A stretch of 64,000 bases of DNA from Euzebyella saccharophila. GTDB lineage: Bacteria > Bacteroidota > Bacteroidia > Flavobacteriales > Flavobacteriaceae. Made by a program: the position numbers and the translations under genes. Location of the stretch: positions 186,001-250,000 of the forward strand of contig NZ_JACYFJ010000001.1 in assembly GCF_014855495.1 (NCBI RefSeq), read 5' to 3'. Below, piece by piece: positions 27,260-36,214 of the stretch. Under the pieces are notes generated by a model, which made no database searches, was not told where the DNA came from, and was given only the letters and a program-made list of their open reading frames with translations. Positions within the stretch are counted from its first letter, which is position 1, and each line of letters opens with the position of its first letter.

Positions 27260-28276
27260 ATGAAGAAAAAAACCACTATTTACGATATCGCCAAGGAATT
27301 GAACATTACTGCGGCGACCGTATCTCGCGCACTAAATGACAACCCCAGGATAAGTGCCGAAACCAAAAAGTTAGTACTGGAAGCCGCCACAAGACTTAAT
27401 TACAAGCAAAATAGGGTTGCCCAAGCATTAAAGAGCGGAAAAAGTAAAAATGTTGGAGTGGTTCTTCCCTATATCAATAGAAATTTTTTTTCCTCTGTTA
27501 TTAGGGGAATTGAAGAAGAACTAAACCCCAAAGGCTACTATGTCATAATTAGCCAGACACATGAAAAGGAAAACAAGGAAATAGACATTGTACAGAACCT
27601 TTTGGATGCCCAGGTGGACGGGATCATTATCTCCGTTTCAAGACAGACCAATAGTAATAAGCATTTTAATCAGGTATTGGCCAAAAATGTACCCCTCATA
27701 TTTTTTGACCGAAAAAAAGAAATTCCCGGTACCAGCTCTGTTACCTTGGACGACTTTAATGGGGCCTATAGAGCTACCAAACACTTATTGGAACAAGGTT
27801 GTAGGAAAGTTGCGCACATGACTATTGACCTTAGCCTTTTAATTTATCAAAATAGGTTAGGAGGTTATAAGAAAGCACTAGCCGAGTATGGCATCGAATT
27901 TAATCCAGAGTATGTTATTGCCTTACAAAGTGAAATTACCGCTGGTAAGGATGCAGCCAAAAAACTAATGGAGTTGCCAGAACCACCGGATGCCATTTTT
28001 TCCGCAACCGATTTGGGTGCATTGGGTGCGATTCAGCATCTGAAAGAGGTAGGAATGAACATTCCAGAGGATTTTTGTGTAGTGGGTTTTAGTAACGAAC
28101 CTTTCACCCAGTTCATGGAGTTACCCATTAGTTCCGTTGATCAAAATCCAGTTTTAATGGGAAAAACCGCAGCGAAGGTCTTTTTGGAACAAATAGATTC
28201 CGAGGGTGTAAAAATTGAAAAAAATGTGGTTTTAGACCCAACTTTGGAAATCAGGACTTCTTCCCAAAAAAAATAA
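27260..28276 (+). CDS. LacI family transcriptional regulator
   Basis: A 338-residue regulator with an N-terminal helix-turn-helix (TIYDIAKELNITAATVSRALN, residues about 4-24), hinge helix (NRVAQALKSGKS) and a periplasmic-binding-protein-like sensor domain (about 62-330). LacI proteins bind palindromes with a central CG. Five GTAATCGATTAC-type sites at 8868, 27001, 27184, 33422 and 47093 fit this protein as their likely reader. They control pectin import, uronate catabolism and GH28. The inducer is probably a galacturonate or KDG-type intermediate; that is inference. Confidence 0.92.
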   Translation: MKKKTTIYDIAKELNITAATVSRALNDNPRISAETKKLVLEAATRLNYKQNRVAQALKSGKSKNVGVVLPYINRNFFSSVIRGIEEELNPKGYYVIISQTHEKENKEIDIVQNLLDAQVDGIIISVSRQTNSNKHFNQVLAKNVPLIFFDRKKEIPGTSSVTLDDFNGAYRATKHLLEQGCRKVAHMTIDLSLLIYQNRLGGYKKALAEYGIEFNPEYVIALQSEITAGKDAAKKLMELPEPPDAIFSATDLGALGAIQHLKEVGMNIPEDFCVVGFSNEPFTQFMELPISSVDQNPVLMGKTAAKVFLEQIDSEGVKIEKNVVLDPTLEIRTSSQKK

Positions 28277-28277
28277 A

Positions 28278-28310
28278 ATTAATAAGGGTTTCACTAAAGT
28301 GAAACCCCTC
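28278..28310. terminator. Bidirectional terminator between lacI and uxaA
   Basis: Perfect 9-base stem GGGTTTCAC/GTGAAACCC (28286-28294 and 28299-28307) with loop TAAA. On the minus strand it is followed by a T-rich run, and on the plus strand by CTCTTTT. The right arm and loop cover the last codons and stop of uxaA. Confidence 0.75.
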
Positions 28311-29913
28311 TTTTCCATGGAATAAAATCATTTTGATTGAGCACATCAGCCTTTGCCGAAATTTCTCCACTCGCCACCTTAATGACGTGTTCCAATATTT
28401 CTTCGCCCATTTCTTCAATAGACTTTTCTCCTCTTATGACCCCACCAGTATCAATGTCTATAATATCTGGCATACGCTCGGCCAAAATAGTATTGGAAGC
28501 AACTTTTAAAACCGGTGCAATCGGGTTACCTGTAGGTGTACCTAATCCTGTAGTAAAGACTACGATATTGGCTCCAGAGCCCACCATTCCCGTGGTACTC
28601 TCCACATCGTTTCCTGGGGTACACAACAAGTTTAAACCAGGTTTGGTTACATATTCACCATAGTCTAGAATGGCTTCAATGGGAGAGGTGCCCCCTTTTT
28701 TTGCAGCCCCCGCAGATTTCATGGCATCCGTAATGAGGCCGTCCTTAATGTTTCCAGGGGAAGGATTCATATCAAAACCGGATCCAGCCGCCACCGCAGC
28801 ATGCTCGTACGCCTTCATTAATTTCATAAATCTTTGGGCGTCTTCGTCGTGCACGCATCGGTTTACCAATTCTTGCTCCACTCCGCACAGCTCTGGAAAC
28901 TCGGATAATATGGGCGAACCTCCAACAGCGGCCAAAATATCCGAAGCATAACCTAAGCTAGGATTTGCTGAAATACCTGAAAAACCATCGGACCCCCCAC
29001 ATTCCAAGCCCATTTTCAATTTTGAGATTGGAGCAGGTTTCCTTTCTATTTTATTGGCCTCTTTAATGCCCTCAAAAGACTCCGTAATAATGGTGTTTAG
29101 CATTTGATCAACCGTACCCATTTGTTGCTGCTCGTAAATCAAAACAGGTTTCTCCAAATTAGGGTCTATAGTATTTAAGGCATCTTTTAGAATTTGAATT
29201 TGAAGATTTTGGCAACCCAAACTTAATACCGTTGCTCCGGCCACATTTGGGTTTTTAACATATCCCGCCAAAAGCTTGGCAAGTGTTTCTGAATCTTGCC
29301 TTATACCTCCACAGCCACCTTGGTGGGTAATGAAACGTACTTCAATATTTTCAAAAGTTTGCTCTCCTTCTGTCTCATTATCATTGATACTAGCAGAAGG
29401 ATTTCCGCCAATCAAGTTTCTTAAAAGCTGTCTTTGTTTGTTTACCTTCCCAATGGAAAGTTCCTTTTCAAACACATCTTTCAATATTTCAATGTTTCGG
29501 TTTTCACAAAAAACCAAGGGAAAAAATAACCATACATTGGCGGTGCCTACCTGACCATCCGGTCTGTGATAGCCCAGAAAGGTCCTATTTTCCCACTTTG
29601 AGACATCTGGAGGACTCCAATTCACCGACTCAACGGTCTTTTTCTCCACCGGACTACTTTCATGCCTAACATTGGTAACCGTTAAAGCTTCACCCCTTTT
29701 CACTTGGCTAACGGCCTTACCAACCAAAACACCGTACATGATTATTTCATCATTGGCTTCCAAATCTATTAAGGTGATCTTGTGTTTCGCCTTTACATCT
29801 GAAAGAATGATAACCTCTTCCCCTTCAAAAGTAACCCTATCTCCCTGAACTAAATCTACCAAGGCTATGGCTACGTTATCTTCTGGCTGTACTTTAATTA
29901 GTTTAGTTTGCAT
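28294..29913 (-). CDS. uxaA: Altronate dehydratase
   Basis: A 539-residue cytoplasmic enzyme with an N-terminal SAF domain (about 10-95) and the two UxaA/GarD catalytic parts: GYHRPDGQVGTANVW, HQGGCGGI, LGCQNLQ, GLECGGSDGFSG and SPGNIKDG. It converts D-altronate to 2-keto-3-deoxygluconate. The linkage to uxaB (3-base gap) supports altronate over galactarate, and the sequence lacks the GarD-specific GLNHTYGCG block. It is the last gene of the kduI-kdgK-uxaB-uxaA operon and its 3' end overlaps a terminator hairpin. Confidence 0.93.
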   Translation of the reverse strand: MQTKLIKVQPEDNVAIALVDLVQGDRVTFEGEEVIILSDVKAKHKITLIDLEANDEIIMYGVLVGKAVSQVKRGEALTVTNVRHESSPVEKKTVESVNWSPPDVSKWENRTFLGYHRPDGQVGTANVWLFFPLVFCENRNIEILKDVFEKELSIGKVNKQRQLLRNLIGGNPSASINDNETEGEQTFENIEVRFITHQGGCGGIRQDSETLAKLLAGYVKNPNVAGATVLSLGCQNLQIQILKDALNTIDPNLEKPVLIYEQQQMGTVDQMLNTIITESFEGIKEANKIERKPAPISKLKMGLECGGSDGFSGISANPSLGYASDILAAVGGSPILSEFPELCGVEQELVNRCVHDEDAQRFMKLMKAYEHAAVAAGSGFDMNPSPGNIKDGLITDAMKSAGAAKKGGTSPIEAILDYGEYVTKPGLNLLCTPGNDVESTTGMVGSGANIVVFTTGLGTPTGNPIAPVLKVASNTILAERMPDIIDIDTGGVIRGEKSIEEMGEEILEHVIKVASGEISAKADVLNQNDFIPWKRGVSL

Positions 29914-29916
29914 ATT

Positions 29917-31368
29917 TTATGCTTTTAATTCATCTTGAAATTGCTCAAACCCCTTTTGAACACCCAAAGTATTCAAATTTTTCAAAGCCAGGGCCACACC
30001 TTCTTTTAAGCCTTTTACCTTAGTAAGGTCTTGGTCCCAATAATTGGTATTCTCCAATACTCTTTGTGCCACTTCTTCAAAGGTAGACGTTTCCCAAATA
30101 GATTTTAAATCATCCATGATGGCTTGGTCATCATTTACAGGCATTGACCTATTCTCAAACTCCCCCTTGTAAAATTGTAGCAAGCATGCAAAAGCAAAAA
30201 CCAAATGTACAGGCAACTTTTCTTTACGTTCTACATACTGCAACAAACTAGGCAATACCCTCACCTTAAATTTAGACATGCTGTTAAGGGCGATACTGGA
30301 TAACATGTGTTTCACAAAGGGGTTTCTAAACCTATCAAAAACAGCATTGGCAAAAGCTTCAAGTTCTGCTTTTTCCATATCCAATGTTGGGATAATTTCC
30401 TCAAAAACCGCCGATTGAATAAAAGGCCCCGTAAATGCTTCGTCTACACTCTCTTTTACTGTTTCATTGCCATACAAAAGGGAAAACGGAACCATAGCCG
30501 TATGAGCCCCGTTTAAAATTCGGACTTTCCTAGTTCTAAAAGGCTGCATATCATTTACAATTTTGACATCCAAATCGGTTTTATGAAAAGGCAACTTGGC
30601 TTTTAAATCTTCACCTCCCTCAATGACCCAAAGAAAGAAGGTTTCTGCACTTACGATTAGATTATCCTTATAATCCAACTGACTGTTATATTCCTCTATT
30701 TGATCTTTAGGGTAACCCGGCACAATCCTATCCACTAAAGTGTTATGAAAAGTACAGGCATTATTCACCCAAGATTTAAAGCCTTCTGACCACCCCCAAA
30801 GTTCTATATAGTCCAATACAATTTTCTTTAAAGTATCGGAATTGTAATTGATAAGTTCACAGGGGATAATTGTTAGGCCTTTTTTTACATCCCCACTAAA
30901 ATGGTTGAACCTATGCTGTAGCAATACAGTAAGTTTTGCCGGAAATGAGGATGGTGGAGCCATATCTGGGGTATCGCTTTCTACATAGGCAATTCCAGCT
31001 TCGGTAGTATTGGAAATAATAAATTGCAATTCCTCCTTTTTCGCAAGTTCTAAATATGCGTTAAAGTCTTGGTAAGGATCTATTCCCTTTACAATATTCG
31101 TAATGAGTTCTTTCTCCTCAATCTCCTTACCTTCCTTAATTCCTTTAGTAAACAAGGTGTATAATCCGTTTTGATCATTGAGCATGGAGACCAATCCTTT
31201 TGAGATAGGCTGAACTACGGCAATACCCGCATTGAAATCCACTTCTTTGTTGAGTTTTTGAAAGGCGTATTCCACAAAAGCTCTTAAAAAATTTCCTTCA
31301 CCAAACTGAACTACCTTTATAGGTAGTGTATTTTCGGTATTGGTTAGTTGTCTGTTTAAATTGTTCAT
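29917..31368 (-). CDS. uxaB: Tagaturonate reductase (altronate oxidoreductase)
   Basis: A 483-residue NAD-dependent dehydrogenase of the mannitol dehydrogenase superfamily. The N-terminal VVQFGEGNFLRAFVEY nucleotide-binding motif and the C-terminal KVRILNGAHTAMVPFS catalytic block are typical of UxaB. It reduces D-tagaturonate to D-altronate, the step before UxaA. Tagaturonate is normally made from galacturonate by uronate isomerase UxaC, which is not in this window. The 128-base gap to kdgK is AT-rich and contains no gene that I can support. Confidence 0.92.
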   Translation of the reverse strand: MNNLNRQLTNTENTLPIKVVQFGEGNFLRAFVEYAFQKLNKEVDFNAGIAVVQPISKGLVSMLNDQNGLYTLFTKGIKEGKEIEEKELITNIVKGIDPYQDFNAYLELAKKEELQFIISNTTEAGIAYVESDTPDMAPPSSFPAKLTVLLQHRFNHFSGDVKKGLTIIPCELINYNSDTLKKIVLDYIELWGWSEGFKSWVNNACTFHNTLVDRIVPGYPKDQIEEYNSQLDYKDNLIVSAETFFLWVIEGGEDLKAKLPFHKTDLDVKIVNDMQPFRTRKVRILNGAHTAMVPFSLLYGNETVKESVDEAFTGPFIQSAVFEEIIPTLDMEKAELEAFANAVFDRFRNPFVKHMLSSIALNSMSKFKVRVLPSLLQYVERKEKLPVHLVFAFACLLQFYKGEFENRSMPVNDDQAIMDDLKSIWETSTFEEVAQRVLENTNYWDQDLTKVKGLKEGVALALKNLNTLGVQKGFEQFQDELKA

Positions 31369-31496
31369 TTTGGTTGTTTCTTTGAGTTAGTGTGACGATA
31401 CATGTGATTCAAATGCACCGTAAAATAGCAAAGGCGAACGACCTTTGGTAGGCCATTCGCTCTTAGTCTTAGCAATCGTTTCTTTTCTAATAGATC

Positions 31497-32537
31497 TTAT
31501 CTAGCTACCCTACCGGAAGCATCGCCTCCCATGAGCTTTTCCACCTCGTCCACGGTCGCCAGGTTGGCATCGCCCTTGATGGTGTGCTTAAGGCAGGATG
31601 CCGCCACCGCAAAGTTCAGGGCGTTCTGGTCGTCCTCAGGGTATTTGAGAAGACCATAGATCAAACCTCCCATAAAGGAGTCTCCCCCGCCTACCCTGTC
31701 CACGATATCCGTGATCTGGTACTGCGGGCTCTCGTACATCTTTTCCCCGTCGTAAAGTACGCCCGCCCAGGTGTTGTGCGATGCGCTGATCGAACCCCTT
31801 AGGGTGGTGATCACCTTTTTAGCCTTCGGGAACTTCTTCATCATCTGCTTGCAGACCGATAGAAAGGCCTCCGCCTTCACGTCATGGCCGTGTTTGTGGA
31901 CGTCCAGCCCTTCCGGGTGTATGCCGAAGTGCTTCTCCGCGTCCTCCTCGTTGCCCAGCACGATGTCGCAGTACGAGGTAAGCTCGGTCATGATCGCCTC
32001 GCGGTCCCCGCCGTACTTCCATAGCTTGGCACGGTAGTTAAGGTCCGTGGAGATCGTAATGCCCCTGTCGCTGGCCGCCTTTACCGCTTCCAAGCAGGCG
32101 TCCGCCGCACCCTGGGAGATGGCCGGGGTGATGCCCGTCCAATGGAACCATTCCACCCCTTCGAAAACGGCGTCCCAATCTATCAAGCCCTTTTCGATTT
32201 CCGCCATGGCGGAATGGGCCCGGTCATAGACCACCTTGCTCCCGCGGGAAACCGCGCCCGTTTCCAGGAAATAGATGCCCAGGCGGTCGCCCCCGTAAAT
32301 TATCTTATCGGTGCCAACGCCCCTTTTGCGCATTTCCATCATGGCACATTCCCCTATATCGTTCTTGGGAAGGCGGGTCACAAAGTCCACCGGAACCCCA
32401 TAATTGGCCAGGGAGACCGCTACGTTGCTCTCCCCGCCCCCATAGACAACGTCAAAACTGTTCGCCTGAGAGAACCTTAAAAATCCCGAGGGGGCCAAGC
32501 GAAGCATGATCTCACCGAAGGTCACTACTTTTTTCAT
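31497..32537 (-). CDS. kdgK: 2-keto-3-deoxygluconate kinase, high-GC gene
   Basis: A 346-residue PfkB-type sugar kinase with GGGESNVAVSLANYG near the N-terminus and the catalytic VGGGDSFMGGLIYGLL near residue 290. It phosphorylates KDG to KDPG, the point where the KduI and Uxa routes meet. The codon use is unlike its neighbours: hand counts on lines 31861 and 32041 give 62-63% GC, against 38% on line 30781 in uxaB, and the shift starts and stops at the gene boundaries. This suggests replacement by horizontal transfer. The aldolase for KDPG (eda) is missing nearby. Confidence 0.93.
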   Translation of the reverse strand: MKKVVTFGEIMLRLAPSGFLRFSQANSFDVVYGGGESNVAVSLANYGVPVDFVTRLPKNDIGECAMMEMRKRGVGTDKIIYGGDRLGIYFLETGAVSRGSKVVYDRAHSAMAEIEKGLIDWDAVFEGVEWFHWTGITPAISQGAADACLEAVKAASDRGITISTDLNYRAKLWKYGGDREAIMTELTSYCDIVLGNEEDAEKHFGIHPEGLDVHKHGHDVKAEAFLSVCKQMMKKFPKAKKVITTLRGSISASHNTWAGVLYDGEKMYESPQYQITDIVDRVGGGDSFMGGLIYGLLKYPEDDQNALNFAVAASCLKHTIKGDANLATVDEVEKLMGGDASGRVAR

Positions 32538-32573
32538 GTAGAAATTATATTGATTTAGTTAGTATACTATATT

Positions 32574-33410
32574 TTACTTCAATTGATTTGGAGGACATAC
32601 ATCCATGTCGCCATAATCCAAATTCTCACCAGCCATTCCCCAAATGAAAGCGTAATTGCTAGTTCCTGAACCGGAATGAATAGACCACTCCGGAGAAAGT
32701 ACCGCTTGGTTACCCTCCATAAAAATATGTCTTGTATGCTGTGGCTGACCCATAAAATGACAAACCGTTTGCCCTTCTTCCAAATCAAAATAGAAATAGG
32801 CTTCCATTCTACGCTCGTGGGTATGGGCCGGCATGGTGTTCCAAACATTTCCTTGTACCAATTCCGTAATTCCCATTTGTAATTGACAGGTCTCAACGAT
32901 GCTATTCACAATGAGCTTGTTCAGAATTCTTTTATTAGCGTATTTTTCATCACCCAATTCAATTACCTCAGCATTTTCCTTCCCTACTTTTTTGGTTTCA
33001 AAACTGTGATGTGCCGGTGCGGAATTCAAATAGAACAAAGGAGAACCTTCGCCCTTAAAAATAACCTCCTTAGCACCTTTTGCCACATATAGAGCCTCCT
33101 TTTTATCGAGTTCATATATGGTACCGTCTACGGAAACTTTTCCTTTTCCACCTACATTTACAATACCCAGTTCCCTCCTATCCAGAAAATTTTCTGATTT
33201 CAAATAAGGTATGGTTTCCAAATGCAAATCTTTTCCTGCTGGTTTGGCACCTCCAACTATATATCTATCATACATTGAATAGGTTAGATTGATAGTACCA
33301 TCCTCAAAAAGGGTATCTATAAGGAAATGTTTTCTAAGTTCTTCGGTTCCGTACTTTTTAGCATCTTCTGGGTGCGATGCATATCTAAACTCATGTTTTG
33401 TCATAATCAA
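32574..33410 (-). CDS. kduI: 5-keto-4-deoxyuronate isomerase
   Basis: A 278-residue cupin-type isomerase matching KduI: RRELGIVNVGGKG, ALYVAKGAKEV, APAHHSFETKKV, NTMPAHTHERRMEAYFYF with the metal-binding His and Glu, and SPEWSIHSG. It converts 5-keto-4-deoxyuronate, formed from GH105 products, to 2,5-diketo-3-deoxygluconate. The partner reductase kduD is not in the window. The first gene of its operon, 11 bases from a perfect LacI-type operator. A second ATG at 33404 is an equally good start. Confidence 0.94.
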   Translation of the reverse strand: MIMTKHEFRYASHPEDAKKYGTEELRKHFLIDTLFEDGTINLTYSMYDRYIVGGAKPAGKDLHLETIPYLKSENFLDRRELGIVNVGGKGKVSVDGTIYELDKKEALYVAKGAKEVIFKGEGSPLFYLNSAPAHHSFETKKVGKENAEVIELGDEKYANKRILNKLIVNSIVETCQLQMGITELVQGNVWNTMPAHTHERRMEAYFYFDLEEGQTVCHFMGQPQHTRHIFMEGNQAVLSPEWSIHSGSGTSNYAFIWGMAGENLDYGDMDVCPPNQLK

Positions 33411-33421
33411 AAATTATATAT

Positions 33422-33433
33422 GTAATCGATTAC
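33422..33433. promoter_or_regulatory. LacI-type operator GTAATCGATTAC upstream of kduI
   Basis: Perfect 12-base palindrome 11 bases before the kduI start. On the minus strand TATATTCG (33435-33442), one base off TAnnTTTG, lies one base upstream of it, so the operator covers the transcription start. Confidence 0.72.
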
Positions 33434-33625
33434 GCGAATATAATCATTTAAATGAATCCGCAGAATTATTCTTTGAATTTTAAACTTATCTTAATAAAAC
33501 ATTGCATAATACAAGTTTTTATCAACTCCACCAAAAACCTATGTTCGTAAGGTGCCATTATGACCAACCGTTGCACGATTTAAATCATTTGTTCCCCAAG
33601 AAAAGAGATTCAAGGATATATTCTA

Positions 33626-35050
33626 TCAACTTTTAATGGAAACTTGCTTTTGGGTATACTTACTAAAAACAAGGAACAGTATACCACACATTAACCAAGC
33701 TGGAAGGGTTACAAAAGATAGAAATACATCAAACTGTAACGATATAAAATAAAAGAGTCCAAAACTAATAGCCCATGCAAAGAGAACCGCCTTATTATAC
33801 TGAATGTTACTTTTTTCTGCGTAGTTGGATACAATACCCGCCTTTTCAGAAAAGAAATGTTCAAACACAATAATAGCACCAACAGGAGCCAGAATAAATC
33901 CATACAGCGCTACAAAATCTAACAATTTCATGGCAAAGGCCGGAAACAATCCTGCTATGGTGGCCACCGAACCTGCAATGATAGTTACCCAAAAAGTGGA
34001 TGTCTTGGGTAAGATCGCTTGAAATGCCAATCCTGCCCTGTAAATGGTTGGGTTAGCAGTTGTCCATCCGGCCAATACTACTGCTATAATACCAAAAACA
34101 CCCAGTGCTTTATGGGCCAATGGCCCTGGAGCCACCGGTGGGGCCTCTCCATTGCCCAACATTATCTGTGCTTCGGGAGACTTCAAATAAACCGCATACA
34201 ATAATGCTGCTGCGATCCAAGCCATGTAATGACCTACGTACATACCGGCGGCGGTTGTCCAACCGGAACTCGCCTTTTTAGCAAACCTAAATACAGATAG
34301 GTCGCTCATACCAACATGCATTGCGGCATTGGCAAACCAAGACCACAATACAATGTGCCAGAACGTGTATTTTATCTGACCTGGAAAGGGTTCTGAGCCC
34401 TCCCCCCAAATGTTCCAAAAATCAGAAAAACTGCTAACATTCAATTCCTGTAACGAAACTATACCACAGGCCAAGAATGCCAAAACAATTACGGGAGACA
34501 TATAGTTAGCCGCTTTGGAAACCGTATTGAAGCCACGGGCCGCAATTACGGAAATAACCGCCCCAATGGCCAATACTATGACAATCCAGGTGAGTCCATT
34601 GGGCATGGTATCCGTTAATTTGGGCATTTCCATATCAAAGGGAATACCCACTGCTGTTGCCGAAATAGTTATCATGGAGCCCGCTAAAAAACAAAACAGC
34701 ACACCATTGGCCAGATTGTAGGCTACGACTAATTTCTTACCGCAAATCTTTTCTAATTGATAGTAGAGTGTTAAACGGTACTTTACCGCAATCTCCGCGG
34801 TTAAAAAACGCCAACTCAAAACTGCCAAAAGGTTTCCTATCAATAAACCAACAATTAAATCAAAAGCACTAACACCTGTAGTCAAGAACAAGGGACCAAT
34901 AACAAACTCGGTACCGGCGGCATGCTCCCCGGCATACATTCCTAAGAAACTTTTCCAGCTTTTTAACCTGGATTGGGGTACCGGTTGGCGCTCAAATTCT
35001 TCGCCTACCAAATCTTCTACCATCTCTTCTTCTTGACTGTGTAGTGTCAT
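33626..35050 (-). CDS. NCS1/purine-cytosine permease-like transporter in rhamnose operon
   Basis: A 474-residue inner-membrane protein with about 12 hydrophobic segments. It resembles the purine/cytosine permease (NCS1) family (SWKSFLGMYAGEHAAGTEFVIGPLF, ANPTIYRAGLAFQA). NCS1 members carry nucleobases or related compounds, but this gene is last in a rhamnose operon, six bases after the lactate dehydrogenase gene, so its cargo is more likely L-rhamnose or a metabolite of it. No RhaT-type transporter is encoded here. Function is inference from context. No clear terminator hairpin follows. Confidence 0.78.
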   Translation of the reverse strand: MTLHSQEEEMVEDLVGEEFERQPVPQSRLKSWKSFLGMYAGEHAAGTEFVIGPLFLTTGVSAFDLIVGLLIGNLLAVLSWRFLTAEIAVKYRLTLYYQLEKICGKKLVVAYNLANGVLFCFLAGSMITISATAVGIPFDMEMPKLTDTMPNGLTWIVIVLAIGAVISVIAARGFNTVSKAANYMSPVIVLAFLACGIVSLQELNVSSFSDFWNIWGEGSEPFPGQIKYTFWHIVLWSWFANAAMHVGMSDLSVFRFAKKASSGWTTAAGMYVGHYMAWIAAALLYAVYLKSPEAQIMLGNGEAPPVAPGPLAHKALGVFGIIAVVLAGWTTANPTIYRAGLAFQAILPKTSTFWVTIIAGSVATIAGLFPAFAMKLLDFVALYGFILAPVGAIIVFEHFFSEKAGIVSNYAEKSNIQYNKAVLFAWAISFGLFYFISLQFDVFLSFVTLPAWLMCGILFLVFSKYTQKQVSIKS

Positions 35051-35056
35051 ATTATT

Positions 35057-36214
35057 CTAGGGTTGGTTATTTACAAGATGTAATGGCAAATCTTCCACTC
35101 GCTCACAACAAAGTTGATCCATTACTTGCTTAAATTGCATTTTAAGCATGGCAATGGTGTGGTTTCCTCCTTTGTTACCCAGTGCTCCTGCCCCATACAT
35201 AAAAGATCTACCCATAAAGGTGAATTTTGCACCACTGGCCATGGCTCTGGCAATATCAGGACCTGACCGAAGTCCGCTATCGATCATCACCTCAATTTTA
35301 TCGCCGTATTTTGGAGCTATTTCTTGCAGGGATGCAATAGTGGATTGTGCGGCATCTAACTGCCTGCCCCCATGATTGGAGACAATAATGCCGTCAAAAC
35401 CCATTTTAATAGCGTCTTCAGTATCTTGCTCACTAGCAACGCCTTTTAAGACCAATTTTCCTTTCCATTTATCACGAATGGGTTTGATTCTATCGGCATT
35501 TAACTTACCGGAAAAGGTTTTATCCATAAACTTGCCCAACTGTTTTAGGTTTAACCCCTCAGGCGTGTATGGTTTTAGGGTCTCAAAAGTGGGCTGTCCA
35601 TATTTCAAGGTATTATAGGCCCAAGTAGGTTTTCCTAAAATTTGCATAATATTTCTGGCAGACATTTTAGGTGGCAATGCCAAGCCATTTCTGATGTCCT
35701 TTGGACGATACCCGAAAGTGGGTACATCACAAAGCAACACCAAAACAGGGCAACCTGCGTGGTGCGCACGGTCCAGAATATCATTTCGTACTTCATCCTC
35801 CACTGGATTGTACAATTGAAACCAGGCCTTACCTTCGGTAAGTTCACTGGCCCTTTCGATATTCATGGTAGTGACCGTACTAAGAATGAACGGAACATTG
35901 TGTTTGTGAGCCGCTTTGGCTAAAATTTCGGGGGAATTAGGCCACATTAGACCTTGCAAGCCCACTGGGGAAATGCCGAAAGGGGCATCGAACTCCATTC
36001 CCAGCACTTTGGTCTTAGTAGCGCTTTCTTTATAATTTCTTAGGTACCTTGGCTGAAGCTGAACATCCCTGAGCTCAGCGGTATTCCTAATAATATTTAC
36101 ATCCTCATTACAGCCACCATCCAAATATTCAAAAGCGAAATTCGGAACCCGTTTTTTGGCTTTTTCACGTAGGGCTTCTACAGAAGGGTATTCTGAATTA
36201 ATTTCACTTTTCAT
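35057..36214 (-). CDS. lldD: FMN-dependent L-lactate dehydrogenase (alpha-hydroxy-acid oxidase family)
   Basis: A 385-residue TIM-barrel flavoprotein with PFGISPVGLQGL, IIVSNHGGRQLD (catalytic His) and the phosphate-binding SGLRSGPDIARAMASGA block. It oxidises L-lactate to pyruvate. In a rhamnose operon the substrate would be the L-lactate made from L-lactaldehyde by the dehydrogenase half of the aldolase fusion, giving a complete path to pyruvate. Starts directly after the rhaB stop with no gap. L-lactate specificity over other 2-hydroxy acids is inferred. Confidence 0.85.
   Translation of the reverse strand: MKSEINSEYPSVEALREKAKKRVPNFAFEYLDGGCNEDVNIIRNTAELRDVQLQPRYLRNYKESATKTKVLGMEFDAPFGISPVGLQGLMWPNSPEILAKAAHKHNVPFILSTVTTMNIERASELTEGKAWFQLYNPVEDEVRNDILDRAHHAGCPVLVLLCDVPTFGYRPKDIRNGLALPPKMSARNIMQILGKPTWAYNTLKYGQPTFETLKPYTPEGLNLKQLGKFMDKTFSGKLNADRIKPIRDKWKGKLVLKGVASEQDTEDAIKMGFDGIIVSNHGGRQLDAAQSTIASLQEIAPKYGDKIEVMIDSGLRSGPDIARAMASGAKFTFMGRSFMYGAGALGNKGGNHTIAMLKMQFKQVMDQLCCERVEDLPLHLVNNQP

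Noticed and set aside
31381-31496. Possible small gene (KDPG aldolase remnant) between uxaB and kdgK
   Set aside because: The spacer is only 128 bases and no frame shows aldolase motifs.
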